Numbered from the stretch's first letter, positions 11,670 through 24,100 are shown. The stretch is DNA of 64,000 bases from Oscheius tipulae (GCA_037178975.1 JASJZH010000005.1:7006001-7070000); one strand, 5' to 3'. The notes: generated by a model not told the origin, from the letters alone. Numbers and translations: made by a program.

Positions 11670-12818
11670 CTACAGATCGTCCAAATTCATCTGTTCCTTC
11701 GAGTGTGACTTTCGTTCGACCTTGCGCAGATCGTCCTCATCGTCCACGTCGCTGCCAATGACCGTGACCACGGAACTCGAGGCGATGCGGACCTTCTTGT
11801 CAGTCTCCTCCATGGTAGCAGTTGCGGCGGCGATAGTAGCAGCAGCAGCCGTGTTGGCGTCGCCCGAGAGACAGCTACGCGGTCGGATCTTCTTGAATAC
11901 GAGGTTGTGCATGGATGCAGCTTCCATTCCAATCTGAAACACGCATTATTGAGAACTTCATCCAATAAATCTAATGACCTTGGTGGCATCAGCTCCCATC
12001 TCAACATCGGCATCGGTGTGCGGAAGCATCATCTTGTAGATCATCGTGTACTGTTCGATGCGCTGCGGAGTGGTTGGTCTCTCGACGACGACGGTAAACT
12101 GTCCCTCTTTGAAGAACTTGTGAGCGTAGTTCTTGAGAAAGTTGAGATCGGCAAACGGTATCGGTCTCCCATCCACGTCGAGAAGAGCGTCACCTATGGC
12201 AAAGTGCTGACTGGCAATGCTTCCAGCCTCCACAGTCACGATGTGGGCCTTGTTCTTGAGAAGAGACAGTGTGAAGCCGAGAGTCGCCTTGGTATATTTG
12301 CCCGTATTGACGCAGGTGATGAGACAGTAACTGAATCCTTCCATTCTCTGGGCTCCAATCTTCTTCAGTCGTCCCGGCGGTACAGCCACGGAATGCTGTC
12401 TTCTCTCCACAATCAGCTTCACTTGACCAGCTCCCGGCATTAGGGCTTCTGTCGCCTGATCGGCCGACTTGGGTTCTTTGCCATTAATACGTAGAATCCG
12501 GTCGCCCATGATGAGATCCTGTGTGCAGGAGGAGTCCAGATTCATGTTGATGATGAAGAGATCCGAGTTGATTTGCCATTGGGGATTGTCGTCGGCCTTG
12601 ATCATCAGCGTCACGGTGACTTTGGTCGTCGGGAGCCCCGGTGGAGCCAGCTTGATGAACTGCTCCTTCTGCTTCTTCCTGAATGTGAAAGTTGCTTCTA
12701 CCGGAAAAGGGAGCAAAATCACGCAGTAGTCATCTCTGGAGAGCGGCTTCAATTGGCCTTTCTTTATTATAATATACTGACAATTAGGTTTCGGGAAACA
12801 AAACTTCTCTTGTAACAA
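11670..12818 (-). CDS. PDZ-domain protein (5' end uncertain)
   Basis: The main exon (about 12818-11970) encodes two PDZ-like modules. The first runs through IMGDRILRINGKEPKSADQA (near 12510-12450), the usual GDxIlxINGxxv core. The second has ASQHFAIGDALLDVDGRPI (near 12220-12160). Between them lies LGFTLSLLKNKAHIV, resembling a carboxylate-binding loop. After a short intron the last exon (11937-11670) is Ala-rich (TAAAATIAAATATM) and ends in an acidic and basic tail with MNLDDL at the stop. It is probably a cytoplasmic scaffold protein. No ATG lies in frame at the left end of the main exon, so at least one 5' exon is missing from this model; the 12818 boundary is only the limit of the open frame. 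Confidence 0.7.
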
Positions 12819-12853
12819 GTTACCTAAAGACGACTCGTCTGCCTCTCACGGCT

Positions 12854-13111
12854 CTAGCCTGATTTCAGATGATTTTCATCCTGCTTTTGCTCCCTATCAT
12901 TAGCGATGTGGAAGAGTCGGTCCGATTCAAGGCTATCGTCAAGAAAGCTGCCAAAGGAGTTGAAGTGCGGCGAGGAGGGGAAGCAGGCTCTCACTGCTTG
13001 AGAAACTCTGAACACTAAGGCCGCTAAATCAGAGAGGTTAGCGAGATACCAAGGCAGAGCTAGAAGTTTCAGGGAAAGCCGAGCCAAGACGACGAGTAAA
13101 ACAGTTAGCAT
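12854..13111 (-). CDS. Possible small secreted or membrane-anchored protein, 85 aa
   Basis: The open frame begins MLTVLLVVLARLSLKLLALP, a hydrophobic signal-like start, and ends in a charged tail (DREQKQDENHLKSG). The ATG lies 68 nt downstream of the stop of the membrane-protein gene on the same strand, a spacing typical of nematode operons. No homology is recognised. It could instead be a 5' exon or leader of the PDZ gene. Confidence 0.3.
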   Translation of the reverse strand: MLTVLLVVLARLSLKLLALPWYLANLSDLAALVFRVSQAVRACFPSSPHFNSFGSFLDDSLESDRLFHIANDREQKQDENHLKSG

Positions 13112-13178
13112 ATTAATCTTCAAACGTCTTCCTTTAGATACATAGTCGGTTCTTTCAAAAGTTTATCTGGGAAACGTT

Positions 13179-14537
13179 TTATTTTACCCTAATCACAGCA
13201 AGTTCTGGATGAGACTTTTTCAGAATGAAGGACATTGGCACATCCGGTATAGTTGACTGAAACAGATCGGATTATTTTGTTGAAATATCTTACTCACACT
13301 GAGAGAATAACGACTACGAAGATGTCCAGCCCAGCAAAGAGCACGAATGGAATTGTCACTATTCCAGTGGCTCGGGATATTTCTAAATTTCGTATAATTT
13401 CTTGGAAACAATCTGTGACTCACTTTCGAGGCTTCTACTGTCAGTTAGTCCTAGGGAAATCAAGAGTCTCTGTTCATCCGCCTCTGACAGTCCATTTTTG
13501 TTGATTATTATGATAATGTAGAGAATAATTACCACCTGGAAGAGGATCCAGAAGGTCTGAACAGATTGAGACATTTTCCGAAGTGTACTCACCAAATACA
13601 GCATCATTGGCAACATGAAATACTTTTGTGGTCTCGAAACTCGTAGATAATTTTTTATTTTTGGCAGACTAAGGAACATTCCAATGACGGCGCTAGCTAT
13701 GCAGCATCCCTTTAGGAAGAAGTATAAAACCTGAAAACAAGCCACTGCAAACAAGAAGATGTCAGGCCTGTTCTTCTCTTTTCTTTCTTATTTTGGAACA
13801 GGAATGGGATAGCATGGAAATTTTGGGCCAATGGGACCGTTTACCTGTTTGTTTTGGGGGACCCTAACAGCAAGCGTCTCCTTAGGCACCACTTAACTGG
13901 ATACTGACCACGTTTCTCAATACCTCACATTGCTTGACATTCACTGTTTTTTTTTTAAATCGATTTGCTTTGTTATTTATAAATTACTGGAAAAGAGGGA
14001 TTTCTAGTGAGCAAACACTAAATAAGATGTCTAGAATGAAAAATACACTCAAATGTACTTGGCTCCCAAAAAAATAAGCTGTAAGAACTCACAATCCAGA
14101 AGCTGCTGTCCGAGTAGTCATAGCCTTTTCCGAAGATTGACAGACATCGGAATAGCCAGTCGTCGCGCTTATGAAATGTAGCAGAGCAACCCAATTCCAG
14201 TATATAAATTCCTAGTAAGATGGATGTCACATTCTGAACTGTTTTTAGAAAAGAAAGTTGAAAGACTCACCCTAATAGCTATATATTTTTTAATGTACTT
14301 GAACTTTGCAGTTGTACCAGAGTATTCTTCTTGGAACTCGAAAGGTGGCGCTGACGGAGAAGTCTCCCCGTGAGGCGGAATTAAAGAATATGAAGTAGGA
14401 TGTGATTCCCCAATTCTGGATATCTCTCCAATATAGTATTTTGAAGAAAGCTCGTCTGGCTGATAGCAGCCCGCTGCTGAGAAGGAGAAATTAGGAGAAA
14501 TGGACCGTCTTCTCGAAAATACCTCTATTTTCGTCAT
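13179..14537 (-). CDS. Predicted four-helix membrane protein, family unknown
   Basis: The start at 14537 (MTKIEVFSRRRSI) opens a hydrophilic, proline-rich cytoplasmic N-terminus of about 85 residues. Hydrophobic segments follow: SILLGIYILELG (near 14220), LYFFLKGCCIASAVIGMFL (13730-13680), FWILFQVVIILYIIIII (13550-13500) and TIPFVLFAGLDIFVVVILSV (13360-13295). The short C-terminal tail ends LAVIRVK at 13179. Introns are mostly short, except one of a few hundred nt around 14000-13740. The arrangement is reminiscent of small tetraspan lysosomal proteins such as LAPTM, but no diagnostic motif is visible, so no function is assigned. Confidence 0.6.
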
Positions 14538-15099
14538 TGTCGGGGGTCAATTAATCAAAATGACAAAAAAAAACAAAGAGTATCTGGTGTAAGAGAGAAG
14601 GAAAGAACAAGACATTCGGTTCAATTTTCGAAAAATACTCGCAGATCCGCGAACAAAAGAGACTGTCTGGATTGTTGCCGTTGACATAGTAGAGAGAGAG
14701 AGAGAGATTCAGAGAAATTAACGCTATTTTACATACAAAACTCTGGATGAAAACAGTTCCGATATAAAACAGAACGGAGGTAAAAAAATAATTCCATGTA
14801 AAGGTGTGAAAAAGTGTGTGTTCTGGCTGTTGCCGGCTAATGATAAACTGATAACCATCGCGTGTGATTCATCTCCCGTACAAGCTGACTCATAGAGCCG
14901 TGCCCCAATATTAGTGGATCTTTTCGGTTAAGAAACTCCAACCTATTTGGGTGGAATGGCGTGTGCTATTTCGAATCAATGTCCGTGTGCCTTTAACTGC
15001 CAGGCATCAGTTTATTTGAACTCTCAAAAACACTACCCCATCGCTTCATTCAATCGTATCGATATCTCTGGTTGTCGTAGCCACCATTGAATGGCTCAC
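14538..15099. other. Intergenic, nothing supported
   Basis: Contains a short (GA)n run near 14690-14706 and no credible coding frame. Confidence 0.4.
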
Positions 15100-17166
15100 T
15101 CATCTTCCGTTCAACTGATCTGCTCGTCGTCTTCTTCCTAAGCATTCAACTCGCTTCTTAATGAAATTCACCCACGTCTTATGCTTCGTAGCATTTCTGC
15201 GCTCCCTTCTTTGAAGAAGACGATCCCTTTGGGCACTTCGATCGTCGACACGGTCACGGTTGCTGCTGAAGCATGAGTTCTAACCAGTCAGAACCAACAG
15301 AAATAGGTACAGCGTTAGGGCCTACCTGGTATCAATGGCATTATCCGGCAGAAAATACCAAGTGTCTCTGAACGTTTGACCCACAGGAACCAGAACATAG
15401 GCTCCTCTGGACATTAGATCAGAAACATTGTGTATTCTCCTCCCATCCATGTCACATAGCCTGAAAGAAATTGTTGTATCCAGTCAATTCGACTAACCTT
15501 CCCGGATTTACACTGTACCTCCTCGCCACCAGCTCCAAGATGTAGTTCATTCCCTTCTCCAGCTGTTTCTTCTGGAAGTTTACATGCTGGGACTCCATTC
15601 CTTGACCGTTCAGAAACACACTGAAAGCATAATTCTAGACTGTTCTCAAACTAACTAAATCAGGTAGGCTTCTGGGTTGGTTTGGTCTCTTCTGTGGTAG
15701 ATGACTCCGCTGTTCGATCGCTGTCTGAAGGAGTTTTTCCTGAACAATGGTTGTCTTTGTTTGAAGAAAGGAAAATCACTCTTTGTGCTTCTCTAAGGCG
15801 TATTTGTCTCTCTCCTCCCATCCCTCATCGTGGAAATCTGATCGAAACTGATCCGAATCGAAGTCGTCATTTGCACTTCTCGACCGGTAGTGGTCTGAAA
15901 TGAGTCTCTTTCGGATTCAAACTACTAGTAGAGTATTATCAAAAGGTCTAACCTTCTTGTCTGGATGGCTCTCTGTATCTTCTGTCGTAGGAGGTTCTGG
16001 CTCGACTCTCGACTACTGTAAATCCTTGACTATACAATAAAAAGTCAAGTTACATTCCGGAACTCTACTGTTATAACGTCCCGTGCCTCTGTAGTCGTAG
16101 TCGTCAGCTCCTAGAAATTCTATATAACCGAAAAGAGATTTAGGTGCGACACACGTCGTGATTTGGCTGTCTTCGCGGCTGCCCGATAGTATCTTTCAAA
16201 CTCGTCGACCTCTCGGTTTTTCGACAGAGTCTTCACTTTTCTATGTTTTCTTTTCGGTAACTGTGCAGAATGTGGACGGGGAGGGGGAGTGTTGGCCTTC
16301 ACTGCAAACCGTGGTTCACTTCAAAAACTTAGGCTGGGAATGAAACTAACGGTCAGCGTAGAGCGAGTTCCTCGAGAAGGATTCAAGTTCCGGAGCAGAC
16401 ATGGAACTGTGACGAGCCTCGTTCCTATAGCCTTGAGGGGTTCCAGCACGTCGAGAATTGTCCTTGTGACTGAAGGATCAACTTTCCATCCCATCAAAAT
16501 TATTGAAAAGTACTGTAATATGAAAGTCGAAACTAGCGCACCAATAACTGAAGGCTTACAGGGGCAATTGGAATATCAGCTGTGTTTCAAGGGTCGTGAC
16601 TTACTTAGTTGATGCGCAGCCTATCAAATTTTATATTTGATGATCCCAATAGAGTCAAATTGCGTAGTGGATTAAGAACGAAAAGAAGACTCACAACATG
16701 AGGGGCTCGTCTCCCGTTACATAATAGACGGATCTGTCCCTGATCTCGCTCTCGTTGCTTATTTTGTGACCATGTCTGAATAAATAACTGAGCAAGACAT
16801 GTTCTCTCACACATCGTATAGATTTTCTGCCGTGTCCTGCATGCCCAGAAATATGCCCAGGTCGTCCAGTAAATGCCTTAGCGACGGAACTTGGCGCTGT
16901 CTCCATATGAACAGCTTTGGCCTGAAAGTCTCTAGCTTCTAATGAAACAAATTGAATACTTTTTGGAAGGTTCATCTCCATTCCGCTTTAAATAAAGCTT
17001 CTTAATCAGAGGTTGTTGAGCCCTGTTCTCCAGCCGATCCCCGTCTTCTCGATCGTAATCTCCCCACTTTCTTCTGTTAATATCCAGATAAGAGACATTA
17101 TTGTAGGGATCATAAGGCGCTGAAACAAATTAAATAGGCTCAAAAAGAACTGAAAGAACCAGTCAT
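15100..17166 (-). CDS. Doublecortin-domain protein without a kinase
   Basis: This is a probable microtubule-binding protein with two doublecortin modules. The start at 17166 gives MTAPYDPYNNVSYLD. Module 1 spans about 17040-16700: KKLYLKRNGDEPSK, then SLRHLLDDLGIFLGMQDTA, then LYDVHGHKISNESEIRDRS and YYVTGDEP. It matches the family pattern of RNGD, LLDDL, LYxxDGxxI and YVASG. A Ser/Arg-rich linker follows (near 16470-16030). Module 2 (about 15620-15320) has VFLNGQGME, NYILELVARRY, LCDMDGRRIHNVSDLMSRG and YVLVP. The C-terminus (15260-15100) is strongly basic. No kinase domain follows, unlike ZYG-8/DCLK. The start lies about 200 nt after the stop of the upstream cystine-knot gene, consistent with an operon. 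Module assignments are confident; exon borders in the linker are not. Confidence 0.75.
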
Positions 17167-17364
17167 GTATGTGGTGTTGGGTTGTTCGGCTGACGGGGGC
17201 CAAGCGAATGTGGTTCGGGTCACCTAGAGACGGACCATGTCAGAATTAACAACATGACTGCCTATTTAGAAAGAGTCTAAAAGGGGAGCACATCAACTAG
17301 AGATGTTTGGTAGCGGTGGGTGTGACAGGACAAGAGAAAGTAATCTTTATTCTTTATTCGAGAG

Positions 17365-18565
17365 TCAAGGTTTCATAGCCGGTAAGAGTAGATTATGAGA
17401 TGCGTCTCCCGTGACCAAGGGTAGAATTGTGCTTCCTTTCTGAAACTCATTGACCGCAGACAATTTCTAGAACTTACAGAAACTTTACATTCACAGTAGT
17501 TGCCGGCCGAAATCGATACGGTCACCCTCTGGTTTCCAACATTTTGAATCACGTCAATCGAGCGGAAACCGATCGAACAAGACGCATAGTCTGGACTCTG
17601 TTCACAGCTGGTAGTACAATACCTTACCACTCAAACATTTGGTGTCTGTCGTATCGCAGACAAGTTCATTGATGTATTGGGGAGAGTAGTTGTCGGGCAG
17701 TTTCCTCCAAACCCAGCAGCTGGAACAGAGAGAAACCAACCCAGTCGCGTCTGTTGTGGCTCCCTTCGGCGAGCAGGAGAGACTGTATCTTTGTCCTACA
17801 AACGTTGGTGAAACAGGCAACAAGACTACTAGGTCTGTGAGAGTCAAAAGCAGCGCGCCAACTCTTGATCATTGCCAGCTGCGTACCAACTTTTGCGGCC
17901 AAGAGTTGGTGCGCAACAGAAACACAATTCTCTCGACATACGCCTCTTACTTACCAACAACCGGAGATGTTGTCTGTCTCTTTCTTCTGCCCTCGTGTTC
18001 ATGGCTATCCTCTTCGGAATCACTATGTCTCTTCCCGGTATTCTCCATCTTCGAGAAACTGTATTTTGTACAGGAACTGTTCTGATTAAAGTTGAGTGAA
18101 ATGCTGGGGTCATAAGGGATCAAGCCAACCTAAGAAAAATTTCATTCGGGTTTTTTCCAATCTACCTCCACAAGTCTATTGGTCAAATCAGCATTGCAAT
18201 CTTGACACTCTTTTGTAGTGCAAGAAGATTGTTCCTGAAATGAGTTTCAACAAAGTTTTCTGAGCAACCACCTCGATCGTGGGAGAAGGATTCGAGCCAT
18301 CCTGAGATATAGACAAATCAGGAAAACTGTTCATGGCCTCTTGGAGGGTCGAAGCCTCCAAATTTTCTATTGGATAAACTATGAACTTTTACCTGAAACC
18401 GTGAGTCATACTGCAAACAGCCGGTTCCCTTGGAGTCTGGGACGCAATCACACTAAAATCAAAAGAGTTCTGAGTGACTCTGGTTCTTACCCGTGGCAAA
18501 ACACTATTCGTTGAAACATACTGTGATTGAACGGGAATGAGCCAAAGGACGAGGAAATGTAGCAT
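17365..18565 (-). CDS. Secreted prohormone with noggin/Trunk-like cystine knot
   Basis: The start at 18565 encodes a signal peptide (MLHFLVLWLIPVQS). A pro-region follows with Cys-rich stretches (CDCVPDSKGTGC, EQSSCTTKECQDC) and an acidic part ending in the dibasic furin-type site RRKRQ (near 17965). The predicted mature part has cysteines in the order CSSCWVW, a WRKLPDNYSPQYINELVC block, KC, a DYASC segment and a NYCECKV end. This resembles the carboxy-terminal knot of Noggin and insect Trunk/PTTH proteins (aromatic, then P-x-Y-hydrophobic, then spaced Cys, then C-x-C). Joining the last exons needs a 37-nt intron (17630-17594). It ends LLLPAMKP at 17365, followed by AATAAA signals. Signal and cleavage sites are visible; family and receptor are inference. 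Confidence 0.7.
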
Positions 18566-18663
18566 AGCAGAACTGGAAAAAGATCACAATGCACCACGAA
18601 AGTGTGTGATCAGTCAACAGAAGAGAGTTCAAACAGAAATCAAAGGCTAAAAATACGGTTTCA

Positions 18664-20507
18664 TTAGCGAAGAAGATGAGTTCGCTCTGGATCACTGAGT
18701 TCACGAAGCTGTTTCTTGTAGTTGTGAGAGGTACAGCCGAAGATGATGGTAGTCAGAAGGAAGATGGCTGTCAGCGCTATCAGAACACCTAAAAGAAATG
18801 CTAAACTTAAGAGAAAAAAGAATGTACCTGTCACAAAAGGATTGGGCCCTTCCATTGGACCAAAGTTTTTGCAAGCTTTCAACATTTCGGCTTCAGAAGT
18901 CCTGTGCCCCTAGAACAAGACTTTAAAAAATCTAGAGCGGGGCTTGCCTGGAGCGAAAGTGTCACTGGATAACATGTATGGACTACTTTTGGACTGATAC
19001 TACGAAATTTCAAATAAGGCTGCCCTCAAAATGTAAATAGCACATGCAATTCTCTACATGTTGTCAGACGAATTCAACCCCAACCTTTCACCTTAAATCA
19101 GGTGATCCCACCGAGCAGCGAGACACGAACAGTTCATAGTTCCGACTAAGAAGCAGTCTCCGTTCAATCCTTCAAGCCTAGATAACTCACCTCAGACAGC
19201 GCCTGTAGTCGGGCCAACGTGCATGGAACCCCACAGAACTCTGCTTTCACCTCGACAACTTCACTGCCAACTCCGTTTCCGTAGAAGAACTGAACCATTC
19301 AAACAATGTCTTTAAAGTACACTCACCTTGACAATGTTCACTCCACTAATCTCGTGCAACTCTACGTTCAAATGAGCTCCGAACTTTGGCTTCGGAATTG
19401 TCAGCAGATTGAATGCTTTGCCCAGGGCCATTAAGTTTGTATCGTGCTGAATGAATCTTCGAAAGAAAACGAAAAAAACCCACAGCTGCGAGAAAGACGC
19501 CCCGGTTCTTTTTGCCAGGCGCTCGTTGTAAATGATCTTCGATGTAGGCCAGCACCTTTTCAATGTGGAATCCTAAAACTGTCTAGAACAGTAATCTAGA
19601 AACCTCACCTCCAATAGTCTTGTTCTGTAGGTTGAGAACCTTATCGTGAATGTTATAATGCAGTGGATCGAGTCTGTCCCTCACCGGCTCAGCCCAAATT
19701 GGAAATGGCAACCGAGAATCGTTGAGAGCTGCTCGACAGACGAGGGAATCGATGAGGTGGTTGATCTGTTGGACATCTTCCAAAGGAGCTCCTTTAGTAA
19801 CATTCTTTAAATACATCAGTACAGCCTGATCCAGCTCCCCGGGAATGGCTTTGTACTCGGCGGAACCGAACAAGTTCTTCTCGTACGTTGGACAGACATC
19901 TTCGATTCCAGTCGAGACCTGGATGTCACAAGTTTTGATCCGCTCTCGTGAAAGTCTTTTGGATAAATGGGACAGAAATACTAACCCAGTCTATGGAATC
20001 CTCGGTCTGCATAGCCACTGGCTGCCAGAGAAGGTTGTTGTTCCAGATTCGTCTCTCTGTCGGAGGAAAAAGGCCGGCGAAGAGAGCCTGAGCCGATGCT
20101 ACTGTTCTATTATCCACTCCAGTGAATGTGTGGATCTGAAGAGTTTCAAACGATCCCCTTTCAGAATACCTGTGAGGGTGAGTACTCTCCTAAAAAGTCT
20201 CCATAAGTCTTCTTTAGTAACTGTCCCAACAGGAACTCTTGCTGGATTCCTCTCTGAATATAAAAGTTTCATAGCAAACATCAAGAACTACATTAGTAAG
20301 TTCTCCACCCTCTCCGAGCTCCAAGTAGTCCATTCGAATAGGCTCATTCGGCATTTGGAGATAGTGTGTGGGAAGTCGTTCCCCGTGACGGAACCACTAA
20401 TAGGGGTTTCAAGAAAAAGACAAGAAGAGACTTACAACTTGTAGAAACCGAAGAGTTTCCTGTGAATTTACACATCCCACATACAGGAGAAACAAGTAAA
20501 CCCTCAT
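18664..20507 (-). CDS. Membrane-anchored histidine acid phosphatase
   Basis: This enzyme hydrolyses phosphate monoesters outside the cell or in lysosomes. The start at 20507 gives a signal peptide (MRVYLFLLYVGCVNS). The phosphohistidine motif WFRHGERLPTHYL follows (near 20420), where RHGxRxP holds the catalytic His. Next come GIQQEFLLGQLLKKTYGDFL (20245-20170), then TVASAQALFAGLFPP (20110-20060). The C-terminal catalytic HD pair sits in LAAHDTNLMAL, formed by splicing out a 37-nt intron near 19490-19450. A single helix (FFFLLSLAFLLGVLIALTAI, 18830-18760) anchors the protein and leaves a short cytoplasmic tail ending ERTHLLR. The next gene starts only 98 nt downstream on the same strand, suggesting cotranscription. 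Confidence 0.88.
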
Positions 20508-20813
20508 CACCAGGGAAGAGTATCGACCCCGGAGCCCTCTCTTATCGCACGCGCACTATCGATAGATCAGAGCAAAACAATGGGTGAACATTGGATTAGA
20601 TGACTGGGCAGGATTCGCTAACCTGGTATGAGCAAAACCTTCCAGACAACCAGAAGTGTTTGGAGAGTAGAGGCGACAAAACTGGAATTCTCTCAAGGGA
20701 ACTAACTGATCCAATAAAAGTTGTTCTCTTTTAAAAGTTGCTCTTGAAATAGTTTCAACAGATTTTACAACTTGGTTGCTTTATGCCTCGACAGGGCAAG
20801 ACAAGCTAATCCA

Positions 20814-21198
20814 ATGGAATCTAGAAGAACCGAGGTCACTTGGTCGTTCAGAACACTCCCCCAAGAAGATGACGGACATCGCTCACCAGTCTGCTGACGA
20901 AGTTTCCTTCTAGCCCCCGTTCCTCATCGCCTTCTTCGTTGGGGTCTTCGAGGTGCTGCGCATTCCTGAACGTGCTCATCGTGACAAGCTGACCAAGAAT
21001 AGACTCGAGTACATGCCTAAGGCCAAGAAGGTAAGTCGAAAGGAAGGAAAGGCAAGAAGAGAAAGAAGAGCAAGAAGAGCAAGAAGTAGACAGCCGACGG
21101 CTGTAGAAGCTTCCATTACGATATGGTCAATAAAGCTTATCAAGACTTCTATTCGTTTTCTATGTTCGGTCTGGATCTACCACTCGGTCCCCTTATGA
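20814..21198 (+). CDS. Weak candidate for a small membrane protein with a basic tail
   Basis: A frame with well-biased codons reads PPFLIAFFVGVFEVLRIPER and continues into a Lys/Arg-rich tract. It can be linked in frame to an upstream ATG at 20814 by an intron of 78 or so nt (GTCACT at 20835 to TTCTAG before the PPF codons). Alternatively the in-frame TAG at that point marks a pseudogene. No family is recognised. Confidence 0.22.
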
Positions 21199-21199
21199 G

Positions 21200-24100
21200 C
21201 GTCGCTATCAGGTCAGGTAAGCTTCATGCCTTGGGACTTCTGTGGAGTACCTCTTCGCCAGAGTATTTACTTGTCTACTCGTGTCTTCTACTTCACCTTC
21301 TTTTCGTCTTCACGTCCAGTAGCAGATCCGCTCTTCATGTATGGCTGCTCAACCAAGATCTATCTATAATCTCTTCGTCAGTTTCCAGTAGCTTTTACTT
21401 GACTTTCCGGAAGCTCAAAGCGATGCTATTTGACTGGAACCCTCTGGGCAGACTACCAGGCGGTAGTCTCTGTTGCTAGCAGGAGCTAAAAGTGAGTAGA
21501 CGTGTCGGTATAGTTTGGGGGGGGAAGATTCATTTTGGAGCTGCTTGTCAGCAATGCAGATACTGTTGATCTGACTTCGGTAGCTTAACGGGAACTATCT
21601 CAACCTTCAGAGGTTTCGACACATGCTTCAGCAATCGTCTAAGATCAACCAAATCCACATTGCGAATCTTCTAATGACCAGATTATTCATCAACTTTTCA
21701 CACTTTGACAAAAAAAAACTGGACATTTCAATCCCTGAAAACGCAATTATTGATTAGTTATGAACCATACATACTGAATCGTTTTTGTAACCGTCCCTTA
21801 TTTTTTCGACCCCCGCCGCCCCCTCACTTGCCCTGCGTGGGTGTTTGGACCTCTACGAGTCGGGCTGTTTTGGCGTTGGTACCCTGGTGTCTCGTTGTCT
21901 GTCTCTAACCACCGTGCCAGTTTGTGACAGCGTTTGCGCGCCCGCTTGTTTACGCGTTCTCCCGTTCCTTTGCGTCCATTGATTTTTGCGCGGGAAAAGA
22001 CGATAAGAGCTGCGTGCCGGGATGTGCCAGCCGGCGCAACGCAAGCGTCCCCGCTGCGAACCAACGCAATTCGACACCAAAAACTGAGTGCGATCCGGGA
22101 AAGAGTTGAGGGAGTCAAACTTGGGGTTGTGATAGACCATTCGGCTCGTAAGCGAAAGAGGAATACGATGGCCGTGCCTTCATTGAACGAATATTGATTG
22201 CTAGTTTCTTTTGATCGATGAGAACCACCAACTCGGCTGAAAACCTACTGTCTTCTTTCAGGAGATCTCCCCCCTTCTCCCCAAGACGGCTGTCAGTAGC
22301 CATCTGGCATCTCAAGCCCTGTCGGGCACGACCTCTTCGGCATAGGCAATTGGGAGTGCTTTGAACGCCTTGACGGCGGCAATTAAAGAAGGAAAATGCA
22401 TGCAACAGGAGCGTAGAGACAGATGTGCGCGAAATCGGGAGATACAACAATAGAGCAGGTGATTTGTACAGTTGAAAGGGAAACAAACTGAAAGAGACAA
22501 GCCGTCGAGTTGATTCGCTAATTCCTGGCTGAGGAGACGGTATGTGTCTTCTCGACTATTAAGATGATACGGGACGAAAATGTCAGAACTGTACGGGCCA
22601 TGATCAGTTAGAGACAACGACTCTGGTAAAGACAAAGACTCTTCAGATTTTGTAAATTGTGGAAAGTGTCTTCAAATTTTGATCTCGGTTCAGTGAATAA
22701 TTATTGTCAGAATCTGTTCAAGTCAATGGATAGCCTCCGTGTCCTTGCCCAGTCAAACTACTGTTGCAATGAATGATTGAACAGGATTCCAAAAATGACA
22801 GACGTTCTCTCTCTTCCTTCCCTTCCCCCTTTCAAGGTTGCCACCTGTCAGCCAGTGGTTTATTACCACTCTAACCTCTTTTTTTCTCCGTCGTTTCGAA
22901 CCGTTCACCTGCTAGCTCTCCCGCCAAAAAAGTATCTCTTACTCGTACTTTTCTCTTTTTCTTCTTCTCCGATCCGTTCCTTTCTCCTCCTAGCCCCGTT
23001 TGTTGCCCTTTTGGCGACACGAACGAACGCCGGTTCTAAACCCCGCCACCGTCTATCTCTTTGAAGGTCACCCTTGAAAAAATACGTTTCGCGCCATTTT
23101 TTTGCCGCCAGTCTGGACCTCCTTTTGTCAGACCGAGAGGGTAGGTTTCAGCTCTCTTTCAATGAATTTTGCCTTATCGCCTGTCCCTCGGGGCTCTGAA
23201 AGTGGGAACACATTTGCATCCAGATTTGTGTGGGTCAGCTGTTCCCTCCCCGATTTGTGTGGAAGTCTTTGTTTTGGCTTTTCCTTAGTTATTAAGGCTT
23301 GTTCGATGTTGTTTCTAATTCGACAGTAAGTTTTGCCCGATGCCAACAAACTTGGTCTTACTAAGTTATCCGGAAGTTTTCTATCGTACCTTCCTGACTT
23401 TATATGAGAACGAGCTTCCAAAGATTTCAAAATTCAAAGACTTCCACAGAATCCTAGTCACTCTATCCTCTACTTGTCATCTTCCACAACCAGAATAACT
23501 TTAGTTGAGCTGTTTTCTGTCGGACAGCCGCGGAAAAGATGGCTCTGAAACACAGCAAAACCCTAGACCTCAAAAATTATTATTATAACCTCCCTGCTCA
23601 TTGAGAGGCCGGCTGACAAGGTGCTATCAGTTCTCTCACCACCCTCTGTGCCAGTCTTTCCATCGTTAATAGGCTGACCATGGGCTCAATTAGGCAGTTC
23701 CAATTATGAATCTGGTCACCTTTCCCGACTTTGTCCAATTTGGAAGCCCTTCTCTAAAAATGGCAACAGACAAACATCAAAACACGCTATTTTGAGACCA
23801 GATAGAAATGTTGAGGGAAGCCTCGTCGTCACCCTCCTATTCCACATGTGACCCTTGGAGAGAGAGTGCAAGCCGTAAACAACACAGCTCCCGAGGCATA
23901 TTGATCTCGAGAAAATCTCGAAGCTTAATTGGAACAGAAATTAGAAATCTGGCAGATCTTTAGCCTAGAAAGAGATGAGTCTCTCTGTCCTTTTGGATTT
24001 ACGACTGGTCTGTCAGGACACCTGTTTCGTGGTAGTCCATCTAAATTACTGTGGGTAATTGCTCGATAAACGGAAGGAGAGAAGGTGAAAAACGAGAGCA

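Noticed and set aside
17594-17630. Apparent 20-nt intron or frameshift before the last knot cysteines
   Set aside because: A 37-nt intron ending GAGTCCAG restores the frame.
22115-22635. Two overlapping minus-strand frames of about 110-120 residues
   Set aside because: No start context, no splice sites and no recognisable motif.
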